From Streptomyces sp. BK208 (GTDB lineage: Bacteria > Actinomycetota > Actinomycetes > Streptomycetales > Streptomycetaceae): a DNA stretch of 64,000 bases. How positions within the stretch are numbered: position 1 is the first letter of the stretch; each line of letters starts with the position of its first letter. The notes under the pieces are model-generated. The model was given only the letters and a program-made list of their open reading frames with translations, had not been told where the DNA came from and made no database searches. Of this stretch, positions 27,449 to 38,560 are shown one piece after another. The position numbers and the translations under genes are program-made. Where the stretch lies: positions 245,215 through 309,214 of the forward strand of contig NZ_SOAV01000011.1 in the NCBI RefSeq assembly GCF_004364245.1. Reading direction: 5' to 3'.

Positions 27449-28471
27449 TCAGGCGTCGAGGGCCGGGATGACCTCGGTGCCGTAGACGTCGATCACGGCT
27501 TCCTGCGCGTCGTGCATGTCGTACAGCGCGAACTGGTCGACGCCGAGGGCGCGCAGGGCGGTCAGCTTCTCGATGTGCTTCTCGACCGGGCCGATCAGGC
27601 AGAACCGGTCGACGATCTCGTCCGGCACGAACCGGGTGTCGGGGTTGCCGCTGCGTCCGTGGTGGGCGTAGTCGTAACCCTCGCGGGCCTTGATGTAGTC
27701 GGTGAGTTCGTCGGGTACGGCGCCGGTGTGGGCGCCGTACTTGGCGACCAGGTCGGCGACGTGGTTGCCGACCATGCCGCCGAACCAGCGGCACTGCTCG
27801 CGGGCGTGGGCGAGGGCCTCGGGCGAGTCGTCGGCGGTGACGTACGCCGGGGCGGCGACGCAGACGGTCACCTCGGACGGGTCGCGTCCGGCGGCCCGGG
27901 CGGCGTCCCGGACGGCCTTGACCATGTACTCGGTGAGGTAGAGGTCGGCGAGCTGGAGGATGAAGCCGTCGGCCTCCTCGCCGGTCATTCTGAGGGCCTT
28001 GGGACCGTACGCGGCCATCCACACGGGGACTTCGGCGCCGGGCCTGATCCACGGGAACCGGACGACGGTGCCGCCGCCGAGGTCGGCCTCCTCTCCCCTG
28101 CCGAGCGCCCGGATGACCTTGATGGCTTCGCTCATCCGCGCCAGGGTGTTGGGCTTGCGTCCCGCGACCCGCATCGCGGAGTCGCCGCGGCCGATGCCGC
28201 AGACGGTGCGGTTGCCGAACATGTCGTTGAGGGTGGCGAAGGTGGAGGCGGTCACCTCCCAGGTACGGGTGCCCGGGTTGGTGACCATCGGGCCGATCTT
28301 CAGGGTGCTGGTGTGGGCCAGGACCTGGCTGTAGATGACGAACGGTTCCTGCCACAGCACGGCGGAGTCGAAGGTCCAGCCGTGGCTGAAGCCGTTGCGC
28401 TCGGCCCGTTTCATCAGGTCCACGACGCGGGAGGCCGGGGGGTCGGTCTGCAGGACGAGTCCGAAGTCCAT
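27449..28471 (-). CDS. LLM-class flavin/F420-dependent oxidoreductase
   Basis: A 340-residue luciferase-like TIM-barrel enzyme of the TIGR03842 type often found beside hydantoinase genes. Motifs: DFGLVLQTDPPASRVVDLMKRAE, TCWT-like WTFDSAVLWQEPFV, CGIGRGDSAMR, PVWMAAYGPKALRMTGEEADG. It could use F420 or FMN. The ATG at 28471 lies 8 bases after GGAG and is preferred to the GTG two codons upstream. It sits 11 bp after the hydantoinase stop, hence co-transcribed. No dihydropyrimidine dehydrogenase is in the operon; this may be the redox partner enzyme. Confidence 0.88.
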   Translation of the reverse strand: MDFGLVLQTDPPASRVVDLMKRAERNGFSHGWTFDSAVLWQEPFVIYSQVLAHTSTLKIGPMVTNPGTRTWEVTASTFATLNDMFGNRTVCGIGRGDSAMRVAGRKPNTLARMSEAIKVIRALGRGEEADLGGGTVVRFPWIRPGAEVPVWMAAYGPKALRMTGEEADGFILQLADLYLTEYMVKAVRDAARAAGRDPSEVTVCVAAPAYVTADDSPEALAHAREQCRWFGGMVGNHVADLVAKYGAHTGAVPDELTDYIKAREGYDYAHHGRSGNPDTRFVPDEIVDRFCLIGPVEKHIEKLTALRALGVDQFALYDMHDAQEAVIDVYGTEVIPALDA

Positions 28472-28482
28472 GGGCACCGCTC

Positions 28483-29886
28483 CTAGTTCAGGTACTGACA
28501 GGTGGCGCGCGGGGTGTAGACGCCGTGGCCCTTGCGTCCGGTGTACTCCCGCTCGGTGATGACCGGTTCACCGCGCGAGAGCACGGTCTCCACCCGGCCG
28601 GTGATCCGCCGGCCCTCGTACGCCGAGTAGTCGACGTTCATGTGGTGGGTCTCGGCGGAGACGACCTGCTCGGCGTGCGGGTCGTAGACGACGATGTCCG
28701 CGTCCGCGCCGGGGGCGATGGTGCCCTTCTTCGGGTAGAGGCCGAACGTGCGGGCCGGGGTGGCGCAGGCGATCTCGATCCAGCGGCGGCGGCTGATGCG
28801 GCCGTCGACGACGGCCTGGTGGAGCAGGTCCATGCGGTTCTCGACGCCCGGCATGCCGTTGGGGATCTTCGAGAAGTCGCCGCGGCCCAGTTCCTTCTGT
28901 CCGCTGAAGCAGAAGGGGCAGTGGTCGGTGGAGACCACCTGGAGGTCGTTGGTGCGCAGTCCCCGCCACAGGGCCGCCTGGTGTTCCCGGGGCCTGAGCG
29001 GGGTGCTGCACACGTACTTGGCTCCCTCGAAGCCGGGCTCGGCGAGGTTGTCGGTGGACAGGAACAGGTACTGGGGGCAGGTCTCGCCGAAGACGGGCAG
29101 CCCCTCGTCGCGGGCCCGGGTCAGTTCGGCGACCGCCTCCGTCGCGGAGACGTGCACGACGTACAGCGGCGCGCCGGCGACCTGGGCGAGCCGGATGGCG
29201 CGGTGGGTGGCCTCGGCTTCAAGGAGGGCCTTGCGGACCTCGCCGTGGAAGCGGGGGTCGGTCTCGCCGCGGGCGAGGGCCTGCTCGACGAGGACGTCGA
29301 TGGCGATGCCGTTCTCGGCGTGCATCATGATCAGGCCGCCGTTGCCGGCGGCGCGCTGCATGGCGCGCAGGATCTGGCCGTCGTCGGAGTAGAAGACGCC
29401 GGGGTAGGCCATGAACTGCTTGAAGGAGGTCACCCCTTCCTCCACCAGCAGGTCCATCTCCTTGAGCGTCTCCTGGTTCACGTCGGAGACGATCATGTGG
29501 AACCCGTAGTCGATCGCGCAGTTGCCCTCGGCCTTGGCGTGCCAGGCGTCGAGCCCCTCGCGCAGGGAGTGGCCGACGCTCTGGATGGCGAAGTCGACGA
29601 TGGTGGTCGTGCCGCCCCAGGCGGCGGCGCGGGTGCCGGTCTCGAAGGTGTCGGCGGCGTAGGTGCCGCCGAAGGGCATCTCCATGTGGGTGTGCCCGTC
29701 GACGCCGCCCGGGATGACGTACTTGCCGCGCGCGTCCACCACCCGTTCGGCGCCGAACGCCTCGGCCGCCGGGGTGCCGGTGGCGGCGAGGGCGGCGACT
29801 CGGCCGTTCTCCACCAGGACGTCGGCGTGCATCTCGTCGGACGCGGTGACGACGAGGCCGCCGCGGATGACGGTACGGCTGCTCAT
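28483..29886 (-). CDS. hydA: Dihydropyrimidinase / D-hydantoinase
   Basis: A 467-residue cyclic amidohydrolase that opens dihydrouracil or 5-substituted hydantoins to N-carbamoyl amino acids. Zinc ligands His65/His67 lie in GGVDGHTHMEMPFGG, the carboxylated Lys156 in VTSFKQFMAYPG, then MMHAENG, VVHVSATEAV and STDHCPFCFSGQKELGRGDF. The length is typical. Its neighbours (nitrilase, aminotransferase, NCS1 permease) fit reductive pyrimidine degradation ending in beta-alanine and its transamination. Confidence 0.95.
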   Translation of the reverse strand: MSSRTVIRGGLVVTASDEMHADVLVENGRVAALAATGTPAAEAFGAERVVDARGKYVIPGGVDGHTHMEMPFGGTYAADTFETGTRAAAWGGTTTIVDFAIQSVGHSLREGLDAWHAKAEGNCAIDYGFHMIVSDVNQETLKEMDLLVEEGVTSFKQFMAYPGVFYSDDGQILRAMQRAAGNGGLIMMHAENGIAIDVLVEQALARGETDPRFHGEVRKALLEAEATHRAIRLAQVAGAPLYVVHVSATEAVAELTRARDEGLPVFGETCPQYLFLSTDNLAEPGFEGAKYVCSTPLRPREHQAALWRGLRTNDLQVVSTDHCPFCFSGQKELGRGDFSKIPNGMPGVENRMDLLHQAVVDGRISRRRWIEIACATPARTFGLYPKKGTIAPGADADIVVYDPHAEQVVSAETHHMNVDYSAYEGRRITGRVETVLSRGEPVITEREYTGRKGHGVYTPRATCQYLN

Positions 29887-29921
29887 GCTGCTGTTCCCTC
29901 CTGTCGGGGTTCCCCGGTGGG

Positions 29922-30271
29922 TCAGGGCGCGGTCAGCGGGGTGTAGGCGCCCGGAGCGCGGTCGCGGAACTGCCGGCGGTCGCGGACCTCGCGCTGCTTG
30001 CCCGTGCCGAGGTCCCGGACGACGAGTTCGGTCTCCGGCCGCGCGAGGTGGCCGAAGGGTTGAGGACGTTCTCGGCGCCTTGCCCGCTGAGCGTCACGCC
30101 GACGTCGACGGCCTCGGCGACGTGCACCCGGCGCACGGGCCGGTCGAGGCGGTGCGCCCCGGCCACCGCCTCGGGCTGTCCGGCCCGCACCCGCTCCGGG
30201 CCGAGGACCTGACGGACCGACAGTGCGGGCTCCCGGGGCTGTGCGGCCGAGGTCTGCGAGGTGGTGGTCAT
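29922..30271 (-). pseudogene. PucR regulator N-terminus joined to a nitrilase-like C-terminus
   Basis: Starts with a good ribosome site (AGGAGG) and codes LSVRQVLG ... GAHRLDRPVRRVHVAEA, the N-terminal ligand-domain start of PucR-family regulators, then loses similarity near 30075. In another frame the DNA down to the TGA at 29922 reads ELVVRDLGTGKQREVRD, QFRDRAPGAY and PLTAP. This matches the tail of the nitrilase encoded at 31589-32431 (ELVVRDLDFGLIEEVRQ, FYRDRRPDAY) at about 20 of 35 positions. It appears that a deletion removed most of pucR and most of a second nitrilase gene. Confidence 0.75.
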
Positions 30272-30308
30272 GGCGGCGCCTCCTGGTCCGGGACGCGGTG
30301 CGCGGTGC

Positions 30309-31592
30309 TCAGATGCTCCGCAGGGCGCGTTCGAGGATCGCGGCGCCCTCCTCGGCCTCGGCGACGGTGAGGGACATCGGTGGGGCGATGCGCAGGACGC
30401 TGGTGCTGTGGCCGCCGCCCTTGCCGATGAGCAGCCCGCCGGCGCGTGCCTCCTCCAGGACGGCGGTCGCCGCCTCGGGGGCTGCCTCGTCGGTGCCGGG
30501 CAGGGTCAGCTCGACGCCGATCATCAGCCCCCGTCCGCGCACCTCGCGCACGTGCGGCACCTGGGCGGCGACGGCGCGCAGCCGTTCGATGAGCAGTCCG
30601 CCGACGCGCCGGGCGTTGCCCTGGAGGTCGTGTTCCAGGAGGTGGTTGAGGTTGGCGAGGCCCGCGGCCATGGTGACCTGGGTGCCGCCGAAGGTGGAGA
30701 TGCTGTTGGCGTCCAGGCAGTTCATGATCTCGGCGCGGGCGATGACGCCGCCGATCGACATGCCGTTGCCGATGCCCTTGGCGAAGGTCACGATGTCGGG
30801 CGGCCCGTTCCTGCCGTGGGCCTGCCAGCCCCAGAAGTGCTCGCCGGTGCGGCCCCAGCCGGTCTGCACCTCGTCGGCGATCCACAGGATGCCCCGCTCG
30901 TGCAGCACCTCGCGGAACGCGGCGTACAGGCCGTCCGGCGGGGAGGTGAACCCGCCGACGCCCTGGACGGGTTCGGCGATCAGCGCGGCGGGGGTCCGGG
31001 TGTGGCCGAGGAGGTCCTCCAGGTCGGCGACGCAGGCGTCGACGAAGTCCCGGTCGTCCAGGTGGGCGTAGGGGCCGCGGGTGCGGACGCCGCCGTGGAC
31101 GTAGAGGGTCTGCAGCGGGGACAGCGAGGTGGGGGACCAGCCGCGGTTGCCGGTGATGCCGACGGCGCTGAAGGAGCGGCCGTGGTAGCTGTTGCGCATC
31201 GCCAGGATCGCGTTGCTGCGGCGGTACGCCGTGGCGAGCAGCAGCGCGGTGTCGTTGGCCTCGGTGCCGGAGGTGGTGAAGAAGACGCGGGCGTCGGGGA
31301 TGCCGGAGACATGGGCGACGCGCTCGGCGAGCTCGACCATGGGCCGGTTCAGGTAGAGCGTCGAGGAGTGGTTGATCCGCCCGGCCTGCTCGGCGACGGC
31401 CTTGGTCACCTCGGGCAGGGCGTGCGCGGTCATGGTGGTGAGGATGCCGCCGAAGAAGTCCAGGTACTTGTTGCCGGCGGCGTCCCAGACGTGCCGGCCC
31501 TCGCCGTGGGTGATCTCCAGCGGGTCCTCGTAGTAGAGGGCGAGCCAGTCGGGCAGGACGGCGCGGTGGCGGGCGAAGAGGTCACGGTTCAC
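30309..31592 (-). CDS. Class III PLP-dependent aminotransferase (beta-alanine/3-aminoisobutyrate type)
   Basis: A 427-residue omega-aminotransferase. It has FFTTSGTEANDTALLLA, NSYHGRSFSAVGITGN, the cofactor Asp in LWIADEVQTGWGRTG and the Schiff-base Lys in IVTFAKGIGNGMSIGG. The GTG at 31590-31592 overlaps the nitrilase stop (GTGA), which settles the start; the upstream in-frame extension is nitrilase sequence. In this operon it should transaminate beta-alanine or 3-aminoisobutyrate released by the nitrilase-family amidase. Confidence 0.93.
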   Translation of the reverse strand: MNRDLFARHRAVLPDWLALYYEDPLEITHGEGRHVWDAAGNKYLDFFGGILTTMTAHALPEVTKAVAEQAGRINHSSTLYLNRPMVELAERVAHVSGIPDARVFFTTSGTEANDTALLLATAYRRSNAILAMRNSYHGRSFSAVGITGNRGWSPTSLSPLQTLYVHGGVRTRGPYAHLDDRDFVDACVADLEDLLGHTRTPAALIAEPVQGVGGFTSPPDGLYAAFREVLHERGILWIADEVQTGWGRTGEHFWGWQAHGRNGPPDIVTFAKGIGNGMSIGGVIARAEIMNCLDANSISTFGGTQVTMAAGLANLNHLLEHDLQGNARRVGGLLIERLRAVAAQVPHVREVRGRGLMIGVELTLPGTDEAAPEAATAVLEEARAGGLLIGKGGGHSTSVLRIAPPMSLTVAEAEEGAAILERALRSI

Positions 31593-32431
31593 GGCCGCAC
31601 CAGCCCCTCGTAGGCGTCGGGGCGGCGGTCGCGGTAGAAGGCCCATTGCTGCCGGACCTCCTCGATGAGGCCGAAGTCCAGGTCACGGACGACGAGTTCC
31701 TCCTCGGTGTCGCTGGCCGTCTCCCCGACGAACTGTCCGCGCGGGTCCACGAAGTACGAGGTCCCGTAGAAGTCGTTGTCCCCGTACTCCTCGACGCCGA
31801 CGCGGTTGATGGCGGCGACGAAGTACTCGTTGGCGACGGCCGCGGCGGGCTGTTCGAGCTGCCACAGGTGGGCGGAGAGGCCGCGGTGGGTGGCCGAGGG
31901 GTTGTACACGAGCTGGGCGCCGCCGAGGCCGAGCTGGCGCCAGCCCTCGGGGAAGTGGCGGTCGTAGCAGATGTAGACGCCGACCTTGCCGACGGCGGTG
32001 TCGAAGACCGGCCAGCCCAGGTTGCCGGGGCGGAAGTAGAACTTCTCCCAGAAGCCCTTGACCTGGGGGATGTGGTGCTTGCGGTACGTGCCGAGGACCG
32101 TGCCGTCGGCGTCGATCACGGCCGCGGTGTTGTAGTAGAAGCCGGACTGCTCGACCTCGAAGACGGGGACGACGATCACCATGCCCGTCTCGCGGGCCAG
32201 CGCCTGCATACGGCGGGTGGTGGGGCCGTCGGGCACCGGTTCGGCCCAGCGGTAGTGCTCGGGGTCCTGGACCTGGCAGAAGTAGGGGGCGTTGAAGACC
32301 TCCTGGAACCCGATGACCTGGGCACCGCGCCGGGCGGCCTCACGGGCGTGCTCCTCGTGTTTCGCCACCATGGACTCGGTGTCGCCGGTCCAGGTGGCCT
32401 GGACGAGAGCGGCACGTACGACGTTGGCCAT
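31589..32431 (-). CDS. Nitrilase-superfamily beta-ureidopropionase / N-carbamoyl amidohydrolase
   Basis: A 280-residue amidase with the full Glu-Lys-Cys triad: Glu44 (GFQEVFNAPYFCQ), Lys118 (GTYRKHHIPQVKGFWEK) and Cys155 (GVYICYDRHFPEGWR). The FCQ and GFWEKFYF sequences are typical of beta-alanine synthase-like members that hydrolyse N-carbamoyl-beta-alanine. The ATG at 32431 follows AAGGAG by 6 bases; the longer frame just includes this ribosome site. It is the first gene of the six-gene minus-strand operon, behind the repeats at 32461-32488. Confidence 0.93.
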   Translation of the reverse strand: MANVVRAALVQATWTGDTESMVAKHEEHAREAARRGAQVIGFQEVFNAPYFCQVQDPEHYRWAEPVPDGPTTRRMQALARETGMVIVVPVFEVEQSGFYYNTAAVIDADGTVLGTYRKHHIPQVKGFWEKFYFRPGNLGWPVFDTAVGKVGVYICYDRHFPEGWRQLGLGGAQLVYNPSATHRGLSAHLWQLEQPAAAVANEYFVAAINRVGVEEYGDNDFYGTSYFVDPRGQFVGETASDTEEELVVRDLDFGLIEEVRQQWAFYRDRRPDAYEGLVRP

Positions 32432-32460
32432 GAGCTGCTCCTTCGACACGACGTCAGAGC

Positions 32461-32488
32461 CTCTACGCCCGTAGAACAGGCCGTAGAG
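32461..32488. promoter_or_regulatory. Inverted repeat upstream of the pyrimidine/hydantoin operon
   Basis: CTCTACG and CGTAGAG form perfect 7-bp arms with a 14-base spacer, and further CCGTA elements lie just beyond (CCGTAG, CCGTACGGGC). The position, 30-57 bp before the first gene, suits an operator. The natural candidate regulator is the PucR protein, now truncated. Confidence 0.5.
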
Positions 32489-32588
32489 GGACGAACGTAA
32501 GCCTGGCCGTACGGGCTTGCCAAGACCATCGTCGTCAAGGCGCGGTGTCGATCACGTTTCGCACCCCTGTGGGTGAGCGCCGGGCGGA

Positions 32589-32840
32589 TCAGGCCGGCAG
32601 GGGCGCACACCTCCCCACCAGCTCGTCCATGGACAGGCCCAGCGCGCCGGCCAGCGCGGCCACGGTGAAGAACGCCGGAGTGGGCGCCCGGCCGGTCTCG
32701 ATCTTGCGCAGCGTCTCGGCGGAGATGCCGGCCTCGGCGGCGACGGCCGTCATGCTCCGCCCGCCGCGGGCCGCACGGAGCAGGCGGCCGAGCTGCTCGC
32801 CGCGCTCACGCTCTTCGGGGGTCAGGGGTGTGCGCACCAT
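32589..32840 (-). CDS. Small XRE-family DNA-binding protein
   Basis: An 83-residue protein that is almost only a helix-turn-helix: RLLRAARGGRSMTAVAAEAG and SAETLRKIETGRAPTPAF, followed by LGLSMDELVG. It is divergent from the methionine aminopeptidase gene with a 63-bp gap. The gap holds two AATACCG half-sites, one in each orientation's promoter, so it probably regulates itself and its neighbour. Confidence 0.9.
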   Translation of the reverse strand: MVRTPLTPEERERGEQLGRLLRAARGGRSMTAVAAEAGISAETLRKIETGRAPTPAFFTVAALAGALGLSMDELVGRCAPLPA

Positions 32841-32883
32841 GGCGTCATTCTAATACCGCACCCGAGGGAAGGACCCAATTCAA

Positions 32884-32896
32884 ATACCGGTATAGT
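32884..32896 (+). promoter_or_regulatory. Palindrome overlapping a leaderless-type -10 of the map gene
   Basis: ATACCGGTAT (32884-32893) is a perfect palindrome, and TATAGT (32891-32896) overlaps it. The TATAGT lies exactly 7 bases before the ATG at 32904, predicting a leaderless transcript. Another AATACCG copy at about 32851 flanks the divergent XRE gene start. Confidence 0.65.
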
Positions 32897-32903
32897 AATT
32901 GGC

Positions 32904-33680
32904 ATGGTGGAACTGAAGACGGACTCATCGATCGACGCCATGCACGCGGCCGGCCAGGTCGTCGCACGGGCCCTGACCGCGGTACGGCGGGCGGCGGACG
33001 TGGGGGTGTCCCTGCTGGAGCTGGACGCGGTGGCGCACGAGGTGCTGCGGGAGGCGGGCGCGGGCTCGCCGTTCCTCGGGTACCGGCCCTCCTTCGCGCC
33101 GACGCCCTTTCCGGGTGTCATCTGCGCCTCGGTGAACGACGCGATCGTGCACGGCGTCCCGGACGGCTACCGGCTGCGCGACGGGGACCTGGTCTCCATC
33201 GACTGCGGCGCCCTCCTGGAAGGCTGGGCGGGCGATTCGGCGCTCAGCTTCGTCGTGGGCACCCCGCGCCCGGCCGACCTGGTGCTGATCGAGACCGCGG
33301 AGCGGGCCCTGGCGGCGGGCATCGAGGCGGCCGTCGTCGGCAACCGCGTCGGCGACATCGCCCACGCCATCGGCACGGTGTGCCGGTCGGCCGGGTACGG
33401 GATCATGGACGACTTCGGCGGCCACGGCATCGGCCGGCACATGCACGAGGACCCGGGGGTGCCCAACGAGGGCCGCCCGGGGCGCGGGCTCCCGCTGCGG
33501 CACGGCATGGTCCTCGCCATCGAGCCCATGCTGATCGCCGGTGGCCGGGACGACTACCACGCGGCTCCCGACGGGTGGACCCTGCGCACCAACGACGGCT
33601 CCCGGGCGGCGCACGTGGAGCACACCGTGGCGATCACGGAGAGCGGCCCGCGGGTCCTGACCTCGCGGGACGGCCTCTGA
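32904..33680 (+). CDS. map: Type I methionine aminopeptidase
   Basis: A 258-residue metalloprotease that removes initiator methionine. The five metal ligands are visible in VSIDCGALLEGWAGDSALSF (two Asp), FGGHGIGRHMHEDP (His), VLAIEPMLIAGG (Glu) and AHVEHTVAITE (Glu). There is no N-terminal zinc-finger extension. No ribosome site precedes the ATG; TATAGT is 7 bases upstream, so translation is probably leaderless. Streptomyces usually have more than one map gene, and this one, paired with a small XRE regulator, looks like the accessory, regulated copy. Confidence 0.94.
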   Translation: MVELKTDSSIDAMHAAGQVVARALTAVRRAADVGVSLLELDAVAHEVLREAGAGSPFLGYRPSFAPTPFPGVICASVNDAIVHGVPDGYRLRDGDLVSIDCGALLEGWAGDSALSFVVGTPRPADLVLIETAERALAAGIEAAVVGNRVGDIAHAIGTVCRSAGYGIMDDFGGHGIGRHMHEDPGVPNEGRPGRGLPLRHGMVLAIEPMLIAGGRDDYHAAPDGWTLRTNDGSRAAHVEHTVAITESGPRVLTSRDGL

Positions 33681-33814
33681 GCCGCGGGGTACCCCTCCCC
33701 TGCCCCTGAGCGACGGCTCACCGACCACCGGTGCTCGCCGGGCGGCCGTCCGGTGCCCGCCCGGCAGAGCCTCCGCGCTCCCGGCTCCCCGGCATGCCCA
33801 CCGGAACAGAACGT

Positions 33815-33831
33815 GTCATGTTGGGCATGAC
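33815..33831. promoter_or_regulatory. Inverted repeat upstream of clpC
   Basis: GTCATG and CATGAC flank TTGGG, 66 bp before the ClpC start codon. It matches neither the HAIR/HspR nor the ClgR consensus that I know; the function is unassigned. Confidence 0.35.
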
Positions 33832-33896
33832 CGCGCCCCGTCCGGGTTACCCGGCCCCGGCACGTCGATCAGCGATGCAGCGGAGGTCCGTACACG

Positions 33897-36431
<2,535 letters not shown>

Positions 36432-38243
36432 CTACCTCCGGCGCACCGGGTCGGCCACCATGGCCGAGCCGCCGCCGCGCCGTACCTTCTCGGCGGCGGC
36501 CAGCCACTTGCCGTCGGCCAGGCGCTGCACGGCGGTCGCGGCGCCGATCTCGGGGTTCGGCTTGAAGGAGTGCCCGAGGGCTTCAAGCTCCGTCCGCAGG
36601 GCGCTGTCGTAGAGACCGGGTTCCAGCTCCGTCTGGGCGGCGTTGCGCTGACTGGCGCGCGGCGCGGCGATCGCGTCGACGAGCGGGAGCCCGCGGTCGA
36701 GGAACTGGGTGAGGGTCTGGAGCACGGTGGTGATGATGGTGGCACCGCCGGGCGAGCCGAGGGCCACGACGGGCTTGTGATGGCGGTCCAGGACGATCGT
36801 CGGCGCGATGGAGGAGCGCGGGCGCTTGCCGGGACCGGGCAGGTTCGGGTCGTGCACGGCCGGGTCGGCCGGGGCGAAGGAGAAGTCCGTCAGCTCGTTG
36901 TTGAGCAGGAACCCCCGCCCGGGCACGGTGATGCCGCTGCCGCCGGTCTGCTCGATGGTGAGCGTGTAGGCGACGACGTTGCCCCACTTGTCCGCCGCGG
37001 TGAGGTGCGTGGTGTTCTCGCCCTCGTACGTCGTGGGCGCGGCCGTGCCGCCGTCCCCGCAGCGGCCCGGGTGCCTCGGGTCGCCGGGGGCGAGCGGGCT
37101 GGTGAGCACCGCGTCGTCCCTGATCAGGCACGCGCGCGAGTCGGCGTACCGCTGTGACAGCAGCTCCTTCGCCGGTACGTCCTCGAAGGCCGGGTCCCCG
37201 ACCCAGCGGCCGCGGTCGGCGAAGGCGATGCGGCTGGCCTCGATGTAGCGGTGCAGGTAGCCGGCCCGGTCCGCGGCGGAGAGGTCGGTGCGCTCCAGGA
37301 TGTTGAGGGCCTCGCCGACGGTGGTGCCGCCGGAGGAGGACGGTGCGATGGAGTACACGTCGAGGCCGCGGTACGAGGTCCTGGTCGGCGCCTGGAACTT
37401 GGCCTCGTAGGCCGCTAGGTCCCTGGCGGACAGGTCGCCGGGGCGGGCGTTCCAGCCGGAGGCCGGGTCCACGGGCGGGTTGTTGACGGTGTCGACGATG
37501 TCCTCGCCGAGTTCGCCGTGGTAGATCGCGCCGACGCCCTTGCGGCCCAGCTCCCGGTACGTACGCGCCAGGTCGGGGTTCTTGAACGTGGAGCCCACGA
37601 CCGGGAGTTCGCCGCCCGGCAGGAACAGCTCGGCGGTGTCGGGGAAGGAGCGGAACCGCTGCTCGTTGGAGGCGGTCTGGGAGCGGAAGGTCTCGTCGAC
37701 GGTGAAGCCGTGCCGGGCGAGCCGTTCGGCGGGTTCGAGCACGGTGGAGAGCTTCCGGCTGCCCCACCGGTCGAGCGCGGCCTGCCAGGTGGCCGGGGTT
37801 CCCGGCGTACCCACGGCCAGGCCGCTGGTGACGGCGTCGGCGAAGGCGAGCGGCTTGCCGTCCTCCGTGAAGAGCTTCTCGTCGGCGGTGAGCGGCGCGG
37901 TCTCACGGCCGTCGATGGTGCGCACGGTGCGGGACCTGGCGTCGTAGTAGACGAAGTAGCCGCCGCCTCCGATCCCGGCGGAGTAGGGCTCGGAGACGCC
38001 GAGCGCGGCCGCGGTGGCCACGGCGGCGTCGACGGCGTTGCCGCCCTTGCGGAGTACCTCGATACCGGCGGCGGAGGCGTCCCGGTCGACGCTGGCGACC
38101 GCGCCGCCGTATCCGACCGCCACCGGGGTCTTCCGGTCGGCCGGCCCGCTCTTCGGCGTGGGCGGCGCGGCCGCCCCCACCGACACCACCACGGCGGCCG
38201 AGACCGCCAGGACCGTCAGATTCCGTGCGACAGGGCGACGCAT
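36432..38243 (-). CDS. ggt: Secreted gamma-glutamyltransferase
   Basis: A 603-residue gamma-glutamyltranspeptidase with a Sec-type signal (NLTVLAVSAAVVVSVGAAAPP). The self-processing site and catalytic threonine are Thr411 in GENTTHLTAADKWGNVVAYT. The large subunit has GGNAVDAAVATAAALGVSEP, and the small subunit GKRPRSSIAPTIVLD and LGSPGGATIITTVLQTL. The ATG at 38243 follows GGAGG by 5 bases; the GTG two codons upstream overlaps that site. It is an extracellular counterpart of the unsignalled homologue at 6508-8358. Confidence 0.93.
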   Translation of the reverse strand: MRRPVARNLTVLAVSAAVVVSVGAAAPPTPKSGPADRKTPVAVGYGGAVASVDRDASAAGIEVLRKGGNAVDAAVATAAALGVSEPYSAGIGGGGYFVYYDARSRTVRTIDGRETAPLTADEKLFTEDGKPLAFADAVTSGLAVGTPGTPATWQAALDRWGSRKLSTVLEPAERLARHGFTVDETFRSQTASNEQRFRSFPDTAELFLPGGELPVVGSTFKNPDLARTYRELGRKGVGAIYHGELGEDIVDTVNNPPVDPASGWNARPGDLSARDLAAYEAKFQAPTRTSYRGLDVYSIAPSSSGGTTVGEALNILERTDLSAADRAGYLHRYIEASRIAFADRGRWVGDPAFEDVPAKELLSQRYADSRACLIRDDAVLTSPLAPGDPRHPGRCGDGGTAAPTTYEGENTTHLTAADKWGNVVAYTLTIEQTGGSGITVPGRGFLLNNELTDFSFAPADPAVHDPNLPGPGKRPRSSIAPTIVLDRHHKPVVALGSPGGATIITTVLQTLTQFLDRGLPLVDAIAAPRASQRNAAQTELEPGLYDSALRTELEALGHSFKPNPEIGAATAVQRLADGKWLAAAEKVRRGGGSAMVADPVRRR

Positions 38244-38404
38244 CCGCACCTCCAGGGAGAGCCGTTCGGGCAGCTTAGTTGATCGTCATGGCCGCGTCAG
38301 GAGCACACGGGAAGCGCGGGCGAGCGGGGTGGACGCCCGTCGCGCCCCGTCCTCTCCCGGTCCGCCGAGCACGAGTACGCGGACGACCGCCGGCATGCGC
38401 GCCC

Positions 38405-38560
38405 ATGACTGACGACGTACGCAACATCGTCCTGGGTGTGGTGGCGGCGGGCATCAGCGCCACGCTGGGCTGGTTCGGCCGCACCTGCCTCGTCCCGGAC
38501 GGTGAAGCGGCCGACCCGGCGCACGGGGCGACACGCGCGGCGGCAGTACCACTCATTTGA
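38405..38560 (+). pseudogene. Truncated conserved actinomycete membrane-anchored protein
   Basis: Only the first ~26 residues (MTDDVRNIVLGVVAAGISA plus TLGWFGRT) are recognisable. They match the start of a longer conserved Streptomyces protein that, from memory, continues with a basic LARTYLWRRK-like segment. Here the frame runs into unrelated sequence and stops after 51 codons. The break coincides with the left side of the halogenase/FAS-like island, so island insertion or an associated deletion probably removed the rest. Confidence 0.6.

Noticed and set aside
33815..33831. HspR (HAIR) or ClgR operator upstream of clpC
   Set aside because: The inverted repeat present does not match either consensus, so it is listed only as an unassigned repeat.
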